Shown: piece after piece, positions 11,786 to 23,589 of the stretch
How the letters are laid out: every line of letters starts with the position of its first letter
Position numbering within the stretch: the first letter of the stretch is position 1
NCBI RefSeq assembly: GCF_905220365.1
Contig: NC_061153.1
Location: 13,108,114 to 13,172,113, forward strand
From: Vanessa cardui
Taxonomy: Eukaryota; Arthropoda; Insecta; Lepidoptera; Nymphalidae
Length of the DNA: 64,000 nt
Direction of reading: 5' to 3'
Notes under the pieces: generated by a model
The model's database searches: none
Seen by the model: the letters and a program-made list of their open reading frames with translations, nothing else
Told to the model about the DNA's origin: nothing
Made by a program: the position numbers and the translations under genes

Positions 11786-12290
11786 ATAATCGAACTCCAT
11801 ACTTTTACAGATGCGTCGGAGCTTGCTTATGGCAGCTGTGTATACGTCAGAGTGGTTCGCAGTGACGGGTTCACCCAGGTTCGCCTTCTCGCGTCAAAAA
11901 AGAAAGTAGCTCCAATAAAGTCCATTACCATACCGCGGCTAGAGCTCTGTGGAGCCGTCTTAGGCGTAAGACTCTGTAACAAGATACTAAATTAAATAAC
12001 CGCTGCTATTATTGGTGTGACTCGACCATTGTATTAGGTTGGTTATCTTCTTCTCCTTGCCGACTTGAGCGTTTTGTTAGAAATAGAGTTAGCGAAATAC
12101 AGGACGAAATTAATAAAACAGATATAGCCAATCAATCAGTAATAAACTCATTAATAAATAAAATATCAAATTTCAATAAGTTAATAAGAATATTGTCCTA
12201 TGTACACAGATTTATTTACAATATTAAAAATAAGAATAAAAAATATACACAATTAACATTTACAGAGTTACATTCATCCCTATCCTTACT
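11786..12290 (+). pseudogene. BEL/Pao RNase H fragment
   Basis: Translates as FTDASELAYGSCVYVRVV, then IPRLELCGAVLGVRLC and CDSTIVLGWL, which are RNase H motifs of BEL/Pao polymerases (TDAS, LELCGA, SDS/CDS). It runs on to FVRNRVSEIQD, then decays. An in-frame TAA follows LCNKILN. The homologous region of the better preserved BEL element lies at 63080-63505 on the other strand. No LTRs are seen around it. Confidence 0.8.
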
Positions 12291-12291
12291 A

Positions 12292-13340
12292 TCCTTACTA
12301 TAATATTATAAATGCGAAAGTAACTCTGTCTGTCTATCTGTTACTCTTTCACGCGAAAACTATTGAACGGATTTGAATGAAATTTGGTATAGAGATGGTC
12401 TAGCCCCTGAGAAAGGACATAGGCTACTTTTTATTGCGAAAAGGGGGTTGTAAGGGTTTAAAAAGAGGGGTGAAAAGTTGTGTGGGATTTCTTAATTTTA
12501 AAAGATAAAACCATGAAACTTTATATTTAAGCACTTCATAAAAAATAACTAAACATTTCTTCTAGCGTTTTTGAAATTTCGACCTGTGAGGGTATGTAAA
12601 AGGGTTGAAAGTTTGTATGAAGTTCGTCATTTTTGAAGATAAAAGCATTACATTTTGTATTTAGGCACTAAATATTAAACAAAGAATCGTTTGAAATTTT
12701 TGCCAGTGTGGGGGTGAAATAGGAGTTGAAAGTTTTTTTGGGTGTTCGTCATTTTTGAAGATAAAACCATGTAACTTGGTACGTAGGTCTCTTAGGATAT
12801 GCAGAGTTTTTCTACAAACGGAATTACCGAAATTCGAACGGAACGGAACGGTTTCGGAACGGGAACTACGAAGCCAAACTTTTTGTATAAAAAATCTTAA
12901 CCACTGAACCTAAGAACATGATATTTAGAAGTTGAAGTTGAAGTTGGGTGTATCAAGTAAAAAAAATTGGCTTTTGAAGCTAAAGTTCATTTTAACGAAT
13001 ACTCTGCATCGCCGCCGCTGCCGTCGGTCCGTGGCCGTCGTCGCGCACATTCGCCGTAGTGTGGCGGCAGGGAACGGTGCTGTCGAGTGGGGGGGGGGGG
13101 GTGCGCACGAATCTAACTATGCCTACCCGAACTGGCAGACACGTGCTACAGAGAATTACATCTGTACATAGAATAAAACAAAATCGCTGTCTCTGTCTCT
13201 TATGTCCCTTTGTACGCTTAAATCTTTAAAACTAAGCAACAGATTTTGATGCGGTCTTTTTTTGATAGATAGAGTGATTCGAGAGGAAGGTTTTTGTATA
13301 TAATACATAGACAACATAGTTAAGTAATACTGATCATTTT
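12292..13340 (+). mobile_element. Helitron-like non-autonomous sequence
   Basis: Opens with TCC-TACTA-type sequence and ATTATAAATGCGAAAGTAAC, the 5' end style shared with the 426-bp Helitron at 27097-27522 and with 25103. Two internal units near 12540-12770 repeat each other. A block at 13180-13340 recurs at 17950-18110. A G-run lies at 13088-13099. The 3' CTAG end was not found, so the right boundary is uncertain. The open frame at 12932-13171 has low-complexity Arg and no recognisable domain. Confidence 0.55.
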
Positions 13341-13631
13341 AAAATGTAATGTAAATTTAAATTTTTTTTTGCGCAAAATTGTACACCTCAAAAAGTCTAC
13401 CAAAAAGTCCGCGATGGTAGGTATACAGTTCCTTATGAGATAGCGGTTTGTATTTCCTAATAAGTGAAACTTGTGTATTAATATTACAATTAAATATGTG
13501 AATGGTACACCTAAAATTCAAAAAATACTCCCAAAAAACTAAATCCTATCAAGAAAATTACACACGAAGACGACATCGAAGCTATTCCTACTACTACTTA
13601 TGAAACTGTTACAAATTATGAATCTATTGAA

Positions 13632-14363
13632 ATGAGTAAAAAGTCCTTAAGATTTTTGTATGCTAATGTACGTAGTATAATAAAGCCAGGAAAAATGGAT
13701 GAATTAAAATGTATTCTTAAATCAATGAAATATACTGTACATATAATTATATTATCAGAGACATGGATTAAAACTGAAGAAGAGGCTAAGAGAATCCTAA
13801 TTCCAGGATACTTTATCTACTACAGTTATAGGACCAAGGCAAGAGGTGGCGGTGTATCCATATTTGTTCAAGACAATCTTACTCATAATTTTGTCGAAGA
13901 GCAGTCTACTGGGGATAACAACTTTTTGAAAATTCATGTTGATAGTCTAGCCTTAGATATTGGAGCCGTATACAGGAAACCGGGATGTGCAAATTTAAAT
14001 GAATTTTTAGAATTTTACTCTGCCAAATTGCATAAAATCAAAAGGGGAATAATTTTTGGAGATTACAATATTAATTTATTAAACACAGATCGACCAACGA
14101 AATTATATTGTGAAGTATTACATGAAAATGGATTCAAGGTTATAAATAGAATTGACGAGAGATACTCAACAAGAGAGACGTCTACGACAAAAACAATAAT
14201 TGATCACGTGATTTCTAATATACCTACCAACAATTTTCACTTGGCAATCGTGGATACCCCTTTGTCGGATCACAAACAGCTCTTTCTAGAGATTAAAAGA
14301 AACAAATCAATTCCTCGCAAAATAGTATCTTACGAAGTAATAAATTATGACAAACTACAAAAT
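13632..14363 (+). pseudogene. LINE family F, endonuclease domain
   Basis: ATG at 13632, then LRFLYANVRSI, IIILSETWIK (catalytic Glu), GAVYRKPG, IIFGDYNINLL, TIIDHVIS and PLSDHKQL, the usual APE-endonuclease order with the SDH motif intact. Interrupted after YDKLQN by the Penelope element. The protein resumes with KDYQGNNEEISYGQYG after 15408. Confidence 0.85.
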
Positions 14364-15396
14364 TTAAATAAAACTAGTTATACCAGATTTGAATCGCGTA
14401 TATTAATTATTTTTGGCATCCCGACGTTTCGAGCACTTTACAGCGTTCGTGGTCACGGGTAGACTAAGGTGGCATTTGTCTATTTGAGGAACAAAGAAAT
14501 ATTATTTACAACTACCGCCAACGATTTCTCAATTGGTATCTTGAGTAACGTTCCGGTTGCACGCAGAAGGCACTGACTGTATCTTTAGGTCTTGCAGTCT
14601 GTTGGATTTGGGATTTTAAATTTTTAATAAGTGGATCCCAGGTGTTAGAAAGTCTCCAACCATCTTCTCTATTGAAGTTCGGATGTTTTTGAATTTCAAT
14701 AGCCTCGCGTATCATTCTAGGAATGAATCTGTGTTCTTTAGCGAGGATCTGTGGTTTATCAAATCGAATAAAATGGTTGGGTTTATCCAGAGCATGTTCA
14801 CAGACTGCAGACTTTGAAGAACGCCTATTTTTGACATCTCCTATATGTTCCTCGACCCTGGTACCGATACTCCTCTTTGTTTGGCCTATGTAAGATAAAC
14901 CACACTCACATTCGAGTTTATATACTCCCGCAGTTTGTAAAGGAATGTTACTCTTGATAGGTCTCAAGAACTGGCTCACTTTCTTATGAGGCTTGTAAAC
15001 GGTTTTAATCGAAGCTCGCTTCAAGATGTTGCCAATCCTGTCTGTAACTCCCTTCACATATGGTAGAAATGCAGGTTGTCGCTCAACTGTGGGTGGCTTG
15101 ATACGGCTTCTGCGATGCTGGCGAGGTACGGGCAGCTTGTTCTGGTGGAGTGCAAGCTTGACCTGACGTAGCTCGTCCTCTAGGTTTTCAGCATCGCAGA
15201 GATGGTGGGCTCTCTGAAACAAAGATTTGCCAACGGTAGCTAACTGACTAGGGTGGTGGTGCGAGTCACCATTGAGGTATTTGTTGGTGTGTGTGGGTTT
15301 CCTATAAACTGTGTGACTTAAAGTATTGTCGATTCAAATCCAGTATAACTAGTTTTATTTAAATGTGTAATAATCGCGAAAATTTAAGACAACACT
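14364..15396 (-). mobile_element. Penelope-like element, 5'-truncated (PLE1)
   Basis: A 1033-bp insertion with a perfect 12-bp target duplication (AAACTACAAAAT). It holds the last 236 codons of the Penelope ORF on the minus strand and the terminal repeat (TTTCGAGCACTTTACAGCG). At the right edge it carries the same repeat reversed plus a 35-base piece equal to the start of the ORF, ending in AAGACAACACT. Exactly the same edge occurs at 48471 in an independent insertion. Confidence 0.9.
14512..15222 (-). pseudogene. Penelope ORF C-terminus with GIY-YIG endonuclease
   Basis: 236 residues almost identical to the C-terminus of the full ORF at 42651-45107. They hold the GIY-YIG nuclease (VYKLECECGLSYIGQTKRS) and the conserved Arg/Glu/Asn downstream. 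There is no RT domain, because the copy is truncated just upstream. It cannot move itself. Confidence 0.9.
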
Positions 15397-17501
15397 AAAC
15401 TACAAAATACCATAAAAGATTATCAAGGTAATAATGAGGAAATCTCGTATGGCCAATACGGCCTACTAGAAGAGAAAATAAAATATTGTATTATGAAAAG
15501 TAAAACTATAAAAACTAAAATAGTCAATCCTCCTAAACAAGACTGGATTTGCAAAGATATATTGAATGAAATTAATATAAGAAATATACTTTGGTATCAA
15601 AATAAAACAGACCCTGAAAATAATATAATAAAAGATAAATACAAAACGAAAAGTAAACAAGTAGCAGCTAGTATACAGCATGCTAAAAGAACATACTATT
15701 TGAGATCTTTTGATAACTGCAAGAACAAACCAGCTAAAATGTGGCACCTAATAAATAGCTTATCTAATAATAAAATCAAAGTAGTCGCGGTGCCAAGTAA
15801 GTTACACATAAAAGAAGGCGTTGTAACTAAACTCAAAGATATCTGTGATCATTTTAATAAGTTTTTCTCTAATGTGGGCCCAAGTCTGGCTAAGCAGATT
15901 CCCTCAACAGTCTCGCGTAAATTTAATTTTAATAAACAATTATACGACGGCTCAAAAACTTTAAATAAAATATCCCCAACAAACAAACAGGAAGTAGCTA
16001 GAATAATTGACAACTTGGACCCAAACACAAGCTCGGGCATCGATGGTATAAATGTATTAAAAACGATATTTTAGAAGAGCTTACGGACTGTATTAACTCC
16101 TCTTTCAAAGACGGTAAATTCCCTGATTTATTAAAGATTGCAAAAGTATCACCCATTTATAAATCAGGCGTCAAATCGGACCCTGGAAACTACCGTCCTA
16201 TTTCGGTTCTACCTATTATTTCAAAAATTTTCGAGAGGATTCTTCACAACAGGTTAGAGGTGTATTTAAGATCTTTAAATTTCCTTTATGATAAACAATA
16301 CGGTTTTCGGCCCAAATCAAATACACTTTCAGCAGCAACAGATATAATGACTAAGCTAAAGATTAGTATTGATAGTAAACAAATAGGCTTGGGTATTTTT
16401 ATAGATTTAAAAAAGGCATTTGATACGGTTAGCCATGATTTACTTATCGAAAAATTAATCCAGATTGGTCTCACGGATTCTGCACTACAAATTTTCAAGT
16501 CTTATCTTCATAATCGGAAACAATTAGTTAAAATAGGCCAATCACATAGTTACGTTAGTTCTTTGACGTATGGGGTACCCCAAGGATCAATTTTGGGCCC
16601 CCTTTTGTTTCTCATTTACATAAATAGTATAAAAGATATTGGTTTGAAGGGTGATGTAACCCTATATGCAGATGATACGTGTTTGTTTTATTTTGGGAGT
16701 ACTATAAATTCAATCTTGGTTGATGCTCAGAGTGATCTTGATGTATTAAATGCGTGGTTTCAATCTAATCTTCTGACTATAAATATCTCGAAAACTAATT
16801 TCATTATATTTGCAGCCAAAAACAAAAAAATACCTCCATTTACGCCTCTTGTTGTTAATAATATTGCTATTAAAAGAGTTTATAGTGAAAAATATTTAGG
16901 CCTTATTTTGGACAGTGGCATGACGTGGAAACTTCATTTGGATAAAATAAAAACTAAACTTGTCTCTCTCATGGGAGCATTGCGAGGCATAGTTCGATGT
17001 CTTCCACAACGAGTACGATTTACTATTTATAATTCTCTTGTCAAGCCTCACTTAGACTACCTTGTTGAAGTTTGGGGAACTGCTGCTAAAACTCATATAA
17101 ATTCGTTACAAACGGCACAAAACAAATTAATTAAAAGACTATTCAGCTATAACTACTTAACACCAACATATAAAATCTTTAAAGAAACAAAAATCATGAG
17201 CATAAATCAATCTTATATATATAAAACTTGCATTTTAGTACGTAAAATTTTAAATAGAGACATACATACTCAAATTACTTTTACTAAAAAACATCAAATA
17301 CAAAAAATTAAATTAAGAAATGCGAATGACCTAATATTACATGCACCAACAACAAATCATGGCAAACAAAACATTTTGTACACAGGTGCTAAGCTATATA
17401 ACCAGTTGCCGAAGGATATTAAGGATACCAAATCAGCTTTGACGTTTAAAAGACTACTTAAATACTACATTCAAAATAAAGTTAAAGTAATTAATAACTA
17501 A
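15397..17501 (+). pseudogene. LINE family F, RT part
   Basis: First frame to 16074 (TSSGIDGINVLK); a missing A in the A-run near 16060 then moves the frame. It continues with SDPGNYRPISVLPIISKIFE, DKQYGFRPKSNTL, IDLKKAFDTVSHDLL, GVPQGSILGPLLFL, YADDTCLF and the C-terminus to the TAA at 17501. All RT motifs including the DD pair are intact, so one base separates it from an open ORF2. Confidence 0.88.
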
Positions 17502-18256
17502 AATAAAAATAAAAAATATATTAAAATAATACATTAATACTTTTATAAAGTAATATGAAAAATAAATAAATTGAAAAATCAATATATAAACTAAAAAAGG
17601 ACATAGTTAAACTAAATTATTAAAATAAAAATATAAGTTGTGGCACATCTAGTTTTATATCGCAACAAACACGATGGTCGCAAAGACGTCGAATGAGTCT
17701 TGCTCTTCAGACTATATTATTTCATTTCTACCCACACAATATTTTTATAACTACATTATTCCGCCCTACACTTAAATATTTAAATACTATGTTTTATGTA
17801 ATATAGTAAGTATCCAGTTATTTCCGTTTTGTCCCAACAATTTTTTTTGTATTTTTGTTTATTTGTTTCTCATGTAAGTGATTTTCTTGTAAATCTTTTT
17901 GAGAAATAAAGATATTTAAACCTATTTGTTATTACAACATAGTATAAAACAAAATTGATTCTCGCTGACTGTCTTTTTCTGTCTATGCTTAAATTTTTAA
18001 AACTATGGAACGGATTTTGATGACGTTTTTTTAATAGATAGAGTGATTTAAAGAAAATCATTTTGTATACATAGTACTGATAAGTACTGAAGAAAAATGT
18101 AACCGACGCAATAAACGTTGTATAATCATTCAATTCGACTCATCTGACGTTAATTCAGGTAAGCCTTATATTTTATCTGCAATATGAATAATCCAGAGTC
18201 ATTATGATGTCTTTTCATCCTGAGTTTAGCCGAGAGTTAAACGAAGGAATGCATAC
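17502..18256. other. Family F 3' UTR and a repeated Helitron-associated block
   Basis: 17502-17925 is AT-rich 3' UTR. 17950-18110 is a diverged copy of 13180-13340 (TTTTTAAAACTA, GATTTTGATG, ATAGATAGAGTGATT). 18111-18256 leads into the DIRS gag. No gene seen. Confidence 0.55.
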
Positions 18257-19249
18257 TTGAATGTTGGCCGAGAGTCAAAATCAAGTAGAAAATTTGTTCA
18301 ATATCGAACTCGTTATGTTGCAGATGTTGAGGTGCCCGTAGCAACTGAAAATATTCTGCCACATTCTGAATCCCCAGAGGTTCAACCAGAAGTCTCGGAT
18401 TTGAGAACAAATACAATTCTCGATCTACCCACCTCGGACGGCGAATTACACGGAGAATCAGCAAACTTGACGCCTGAGTATTTGCAAGCGCTAGGAGATG
18501 CTATTAATGAAGTACCTCAATACGGTGAAGATATTCACCATGACTTAGCCCTAAGGTGGCTTCCTATATTACGTAGAGGCCTACCTAAGGATGTGAACCG
18601 CGAAAAACTTGTGACATCTTATTCAATACCGAGTAACTGTAAGTTATTGAAAGCTCCATCGTTGAACGCTGAAATTTCAGCCGCAATTACAAAAAAATTA
18701 GAAAATTATCAACAACAATTAGGCGTGGGTATAACAAGTATTAACAGAGCAGTGACATTGCTATTAACGGATGAGGATAAAATTAAAGCCATCAAAATAC
18801 TCTCGGATGCAATTCGTATTTTGTCAGACTTGCACTATCAGGATAGTGATACTAGAATTAAATTACTATCGCCTAGTTTAGATAAGTCAATTTTAAATAT
18901 TATTGATAATAATGAAAGAGATGAAACACTTTTTGGTAATAACCCTTCGGAGAAGATCAAAGCAGCCAAGACTATAGAAAAACAAGGTTTGTCAATAAAG
19001 AAGAATATTGCTCCCTCGAAACCTCCTTCCGTCGCTACACGACCTCGACAGGGAAACTGGTCGGGCCCTCCCCGGTTCCCATCGAACAGGGGGGGGGGGG
19101 CGCACAGGATCACGGATGCGAGCTTCGACGACGGCAACGATACGTCGAACGCTCCCTACGGGCACAGCACTGCTACCACGACCCAACCACTCGAGCAAGC
19201 AACGCACTCATCAGCCGCACCGATATCCATAGAGGTACATGCTGGTCGT
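18257..19249 (+). pseudogene. DIRS gag-like region
   Basis: Opens MNVGRESKSSRKFVQYRTR and remains open into the RT domain at 19537. It contains a helical region (DINEVPQ-like, WLPILRRGLPKD, ITSINRAVTLLL) and an Arg/Gly/Pro-rich tail (PSNRGGGAHR) with a poly-G run at 19089-19099. Gag proteins of DIRS elements have a similar layout. No zinc knuckle seen. Confidence 0.7.
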
Positions 19250-20619
19250 TTACAATTATTTTATAATTGTTGGTTAAAAGTTACAACCAATCATGTTATT
19301 TTAAAATGGATTCGCGATGGTATCTCAATACCTCTTCTTAGTCACGTAACTCAAGTTTCAACTCCATATAGTAGTTTTAACGACGCTGATCAACAAAACA
19401 TACAAATAGCAATTGATAAATTATTAGAGCTAGGCGCTATTTCATTATGTTTAACGAGACGAGACCAATACATTTCTAAAATATTTTTGGCACCGAAACA
19501 AAATGGACAAAAACGGTTTATTTTGAATGGTTTTTAAAATTCATTTTAAAATGGAAGATTACAGAACAGCGGCAAAATTAATAAGTAAAGGTGGATTTCT
19601 TGCAACAATTGATTTAAAAGAATCTTATCTTTTAGTTCCTGTCGCACAAAGTTATCGCAAATATCTCAGATTTATTTTTTAAAATAAAAATTCAGAAATA
19701 AATATGTACGAATTTAAAAAGGCATGCCTTATGGTTTATCAGTGGCGCCAAGAATATTTACTAAAATTATAAAAGAGGTAATGAGCTATTTACGAAGACA
19801 GGGACATACGTCTGTAATATATCTAGACGACATATTGTGTATTGGTGTAGATTACGTAGATTGCTTGAACAATGTAAAAGTTACTATGCAGGTACTTGAA
19901 TGCTTAGGTTTTGTTATAAATTATCAAAAAAGTTGTATAGAACCTCAACAAAGTTGTAAATTTTTGGGTTTTACTTTTAATACATTAAATATGTCAATTT
20001 CATTACCAATAGAAAAGCGAAGGAACATAGTGAGATTAGTTGAGAAATATTTACAATTACCCACATGTTCTATACGTGAATTTGCTCAATTCATTGGAGT
20101 ACTGACAGCTGCATGTCCAGCTGTTAGTTATACACAAAAGTATTCGAAAGACAGAAATATCTTTTACTTAAAAAATCACAAAATTATGACACTAAGATTA
20201 AACTTTCTAAGGTAATCATACCAGACTTGTTATGGTGGAAACAAAATGTTTATCAAACATTCTGTCCGTTAAAAATAAGAAATTATGAGCTAGAAATTTT
20301 TACCGACGCCTCTAGATCTGGCTGGGGTGTATTTTGCAATAATCAACGAGCAAATGGACTTTGGAAAGATAGTGAAAAAGTATTTCATATTAATTATTTA
20401 GAATTACTTGCGGTTTTGTTTGGTTTAAAATGTTTTGCAAAAACGAAAAGTAACTGTAATATACTCCTACGGGTAGATAATATTACTGCTATTAGCTATA
20501 TAAATCGCTTAGGTGGGATACAATACCCACATCTCAATAATTTGACTAAAATTATTTGGCAATGGTGCGAAAAACGCAAACTTTGGTTATTTGCATCTTA
20601 TATAAATTTTTATAAATAA
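19250..20619 (+). pseudogene. DIRS reverse transcriptase and RNase H
   Basis: RT in three pieces: LPLL..QNIQIAIDKLLELGAI, then a stop after RFILNGF at 19537; GGFLATIDLKESYLLVPV (motif A) in the gap; and MPYGLSVAPRIFTKII and VIYLDDILCIG (19724-20215). RNase H follows at 20227-20619: IFTDASRSGWGVF, INYLELLAVLFGL and LRVDNITAISYIN. It ends where the foldback element begins. Confidence 0.86.
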
Positions 20620-20982
20620 AAAAAAACCGCCTTCAAAAATTACCTATAAAGAAAAAAATAATCAGTTACATCCATATCCAATTTACGATTTTTTAATCAC
20701 CTCTCAAAGTCGGTGCCAACATTGCTATATATGCATATAGGTACATAATACATACATACAAAAACTAAATCTATTTATTGTATAGATGACACCATTAGAC
20801 AAACCTTACTATCGATACAAATTAAATGATTTCAATATAGGAATTTATTTACTTTGTTGGCACCGCCTTCAAAAGGTGATTAAAAAATCGTAAATTGGAT
20901 ATGGATGTAACTGATTATTTTTTTCTTTATAGGTAATTTTTGAAGGCGGTTTTTTTTTATTTATAAAAATTTATTTACTGCT
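20606..20982. mobile_element. Foldback/MITE-like element with about 100-bp inverted arms
   Basis: Arms at about 20606-20716 and 20866-20982 are reverse complements almost throughout (AAACCGCCTTCAAAAATTACC versus GGTAATTTTTGAAGGCGGTTT; shared GTTACATCCATATCCAATTT). The centre has no ORF. It lies inside the DIRS element and separates the RNase H from the recombinase. Confidence 0.85.
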
Positions 20983-21443
20983 TTTCAGTGTTGTTTTCTT
21001 ATTTATAATTACAATTGGTAGTGTTTGTCATTCACTTTAATGCCGTTAATCATTGAGGAGTTATCCTGGTAGTCCACCATCAGCTAGACTTCATCATAGG
21101 CATGTTTACTAACATCAATTGCTTGACGACTATCTTAAAGAAATAGAACTAAGCCCGTAAAATAGTTACTTACTAATAGGTTCTGATTACTAGTTGTGGT
21201 CTTCATCATCAGTTCCACTTCATCAAATGTCACTTTTCGTGAGCATATAACCAAGGCACTTTGAATAAAACCGAAATCACTATAGGTGTGCCTATAAAAT
21301 TTGAGGAGTTCCCTCGATTTCTCCAGGATCCCATCATCAGATCCTGATCTCCTGACAATGGGACCACCTGTAAAACATGTCCTTTCAAACAAAAAAAGAA
21401 TTGTCAAAATCGGCCCAGCCATCTTCGAGTAATTCGGTAACAT

Positions 21444-21479
<36 letters not shown>

Positions 21480-21535
21480 CCCGACGAATTGAGAACCTCC
21501 TCCTTTTTTTGAAGTCGGTTAATAAATACGAAGGA
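20983..21535. repeat. Unnamed repeat with poly-A and TTAACCGACTTC end
   Basis: Non-coding. It contains a long A-run (21450-21476) and ends with GGAGGAGG/GAAGTCGGTTAA-type sequence at about 21490-21522, which looks like the terminus of a further dispersed element. Open frames on the minus strand are low complexity. Family not identified. Confidence 0.5.
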
Positions 21536-21539
21536 TAAT

Positions 21540-22769
21540 AAAGAAGCTGACCAAGAATCAAGGAGAATAAAATATGATATTGAATTTGAACTATCACCAA
21601 TTGCCTTTGCTAAAATAATTAATAAGTTTGGACAACCTCAAATAGATCTGTTTGCTTCTCGCACCAATACCAAATGCAAAAATCGTTCACGATAAATCCA
21701 CCGGGATTCTAGTATTTCCTTACTGGCCCTCCCAGCCTTGGTTTCCATTATTGCAAAAATTACAAAAATCTGAAATTTTATTTATTAACAATGGTATTTT
21801 ATATGATGACAGGTCACAGAAGCAAGGACAGAGCCTACAGCCTACCCTGGGAGCTGCCATACTTTGCGGCTCGCATTCTCCAGGCGGGGCGTTCCCAACC
21901 AAGCATTAGATCTTGTTTATGCGTCATTATCAGACAACACTATACGGCAGTATAACGTTACTTACCAACTATGGTGGAATTTTTGTATCATGAATAAGTT
22001 TAATCCGGCATTGTCCTTACTTCTGGGTAATAATATAGGAAAAGACGAGTGTATATCCCGAATGTTGAAAGGTGCTTATAGACTAAGATCTAGTGAACCT
22101 AAATATAGACATAGTTGGAACCCACAAGTAGTATTAAATACTATAGAAAATTGGTACCCTAATCATACCCTTACTTCGGAAAAGCTTACGAAAAAACTTG
22201 TCATACTTTTAGCGCTGTGTACTGCGCATAGGTTGCAAACATTTTCATTAATAAAAATATAAATTCTTATTTCACTTTGAAATAATATTAAATTATTTCA
22301 AAGTGAAATAAGAATTTATATCCTCGATATAATCAAAACATCAGGAGTAGGAAAAAATCAACCAATTCTTATATTGCCTTATTTTTTAGAAAAACCAAGC
22401 ATTTGTCCGGCTAGGACTTTAGTTGATTATATAGATAGGACTAAACATTTAAGACCAAGTAATATAGATAACTTGTTTATTACTTTGAAAAGACCTCACA
22501 AAGCTGTTACGTCTCAAACTATCGGTCGTTGGATTAAACAAACTATGGATTTATGTGGTATAGATATGTCAGTATTTAGTGCACATAGTACAAGGCATGC
22601 TGCTACATCAGCTGCTCGTGCTGCGGGAATTTCCGTGGATGTCATCCGTAAAACGGCGGGCTGGACCACCGATTCGGAAACGTTTGCTAAGTTTTACGAT
22701 CGACCAATAGAGAATCGTGACAGCTTTGCAAGGTCTTTATTACTACCCAATAATAATTACATTATTTAA
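21540..22769 (+). pseudogene. DIRS tyrosine recombinase
   Basis: The lead-in shows QPQIDLFASRTNTKC, typical of the DIRS segment before the recombinase. The core includes SDNTIRQYNVTYQLWWNFC, LVILLALCTAHRLQTFSL, then after a hairpin insert LPYFLEKPSICPARTLVDY and the catalytic box SAHSTRHAATSAA (His-x-x-Arg), VIRKTAGW and FAKFYDRP (nucleophilic Tyr). The first Arg block is close to HRLQTFSL. The frame is broken at about 21890 and by the 22257-22321 hairpin. Confidence 0.87.
22257..22321. repeat. Perfect 30-bp inverted repeat with 5-nt loop
   Basis: Arms 22257-22286 and 22292-22321 are exact reverse complements; the loop is ATTAA. It sits between the two halves of the DIRS recombinase and puts stops in the frame. 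Same geometry as the hairpin at 26545-26609. Confidence 0.97.
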
Positions 22770-22916
22770 ATTACAATAACATTGTGAGAAACTAATAATA
22801 ATAAATAATGATATTAATTTATTAATTGTGGTTTCATTATGATAAAAATGAGCAAAACTTGAACATCTCCAAACATCTACCTAGTTAATTATATCTGAAG
22901 AATGAAACAACGAAAT

Positions 22917-23268
22917 ATAATATGTGATCAAACGAACTTCTCAAGTGAAGTTCGATCATTATTATATGAGTTGTTTCATTCGAAGATATAGATTCCCTCC
23001 CTCCCAAAAGCCCACAAGTTTTGCAAAAATAAATACTTTAAAGAATGAGGCTAATACTGAGCGCAGTAACGATGAAGGAAATAATGTAGGTACACGAAAA
23101 ATTATTTTTTATTATGTACCACAGTAAAAAAAAAAAAAAATCTCTTAAATATGCGACGTTACCTTGTAGGTTAGAAGGACTACCTAGTTAATTATATCTT
23201 CGAATGAAACAACTCGTATAATAATGATCGAACTTCACTTGAGAAGTTCGTTTGATCATATATTATAA
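22917..23268. repeat. Inverted repeat, arms about 74 bp
   Basis: 22917-22990 and 23195-23268 are reverse complements with about two mismatches; each arm contains the palindrome CGAACTTCTCAAGTGAAGTTCG or a variant of it. CTACCTAGTTAATTATATCT occurs as a direct repeat just outside or at the edge of each arm (about 22878 and 23180). It lies 150 bp after the DIRS recombinase. It may be the DIRS terminal/internal complementary structure or an independent foldback. Confidence 0.8.
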
Positions 23269-23589
23269 ATTATACGAGAAGTGATTAGCTATTTTGATTA
23301 TAAGAAAGTATAATCAAAATACCAATCAAATCAAAAGAAAAAATAATCATAATTGGTAAGTATGCTCATAACTTCAATAACAATGAATTTATAGATAGAA
23401 AACTGGAGCTATACTCTTCATATTAGTTTACGTCGAAGAAACAAAATATTGGAACATCAACGAGAAACTCGTAGCGTCATATAACCAAAACTAATCGAGA
23501 AATCGTCGTTTAAATGAGGATCATGCTTCATGAAAATCATTTTTTATTTAGAAATTTTATAATTACACTGAAAGCGAAACAAAAAATGT

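Larger units (their letters stand above)
13560..17925 (+). mobile_element. Jockey/CR1-superfamily LINE, family F (interrupted)
   Basis: Endonuclease at 13632-14363, a Penelope insertion at 14364-15396, RT at 15397-17501, then an AT-rich 3' UTR ending near GAGAAATAAAGATATTTAAACC at about 17900. The host sequence AAACTACAAAAT is duplicated exactly at 14352-14363 and 15397-15408 around the Penelope insertion, and removing the insertion restores the frame. Apart from a single-base deletion at about 16060 the ORF is open, so it died recently. No ORF1 was identified upstream. Confidence 0.82.
18257..22769 (+). mobile_element. DIRS tyrosine-recombinase retrotransposon
   Basis: Gag-like ORF, then RT and RNase H, then a tyrosine recombinase in the same orientation; this set defines DIRS elements, which move through a circular DNA and the recombinase instead of an integrase. 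Interrupted after the RNase H by a foldback element and a second repeat (20606-21535). Stops and frameshifts in the RT, plus a hairpin inside the recombinase, make it a pseudogene. The inverted repeat at 22917-23268 may be part of its 3' structure. Confidence 0.87.

Noticed and set aside
12932..13171. Arg-rich open frame
   Set aside because: Low complexity with a G-run, inside Helitron-like repeat sequence; no domain.
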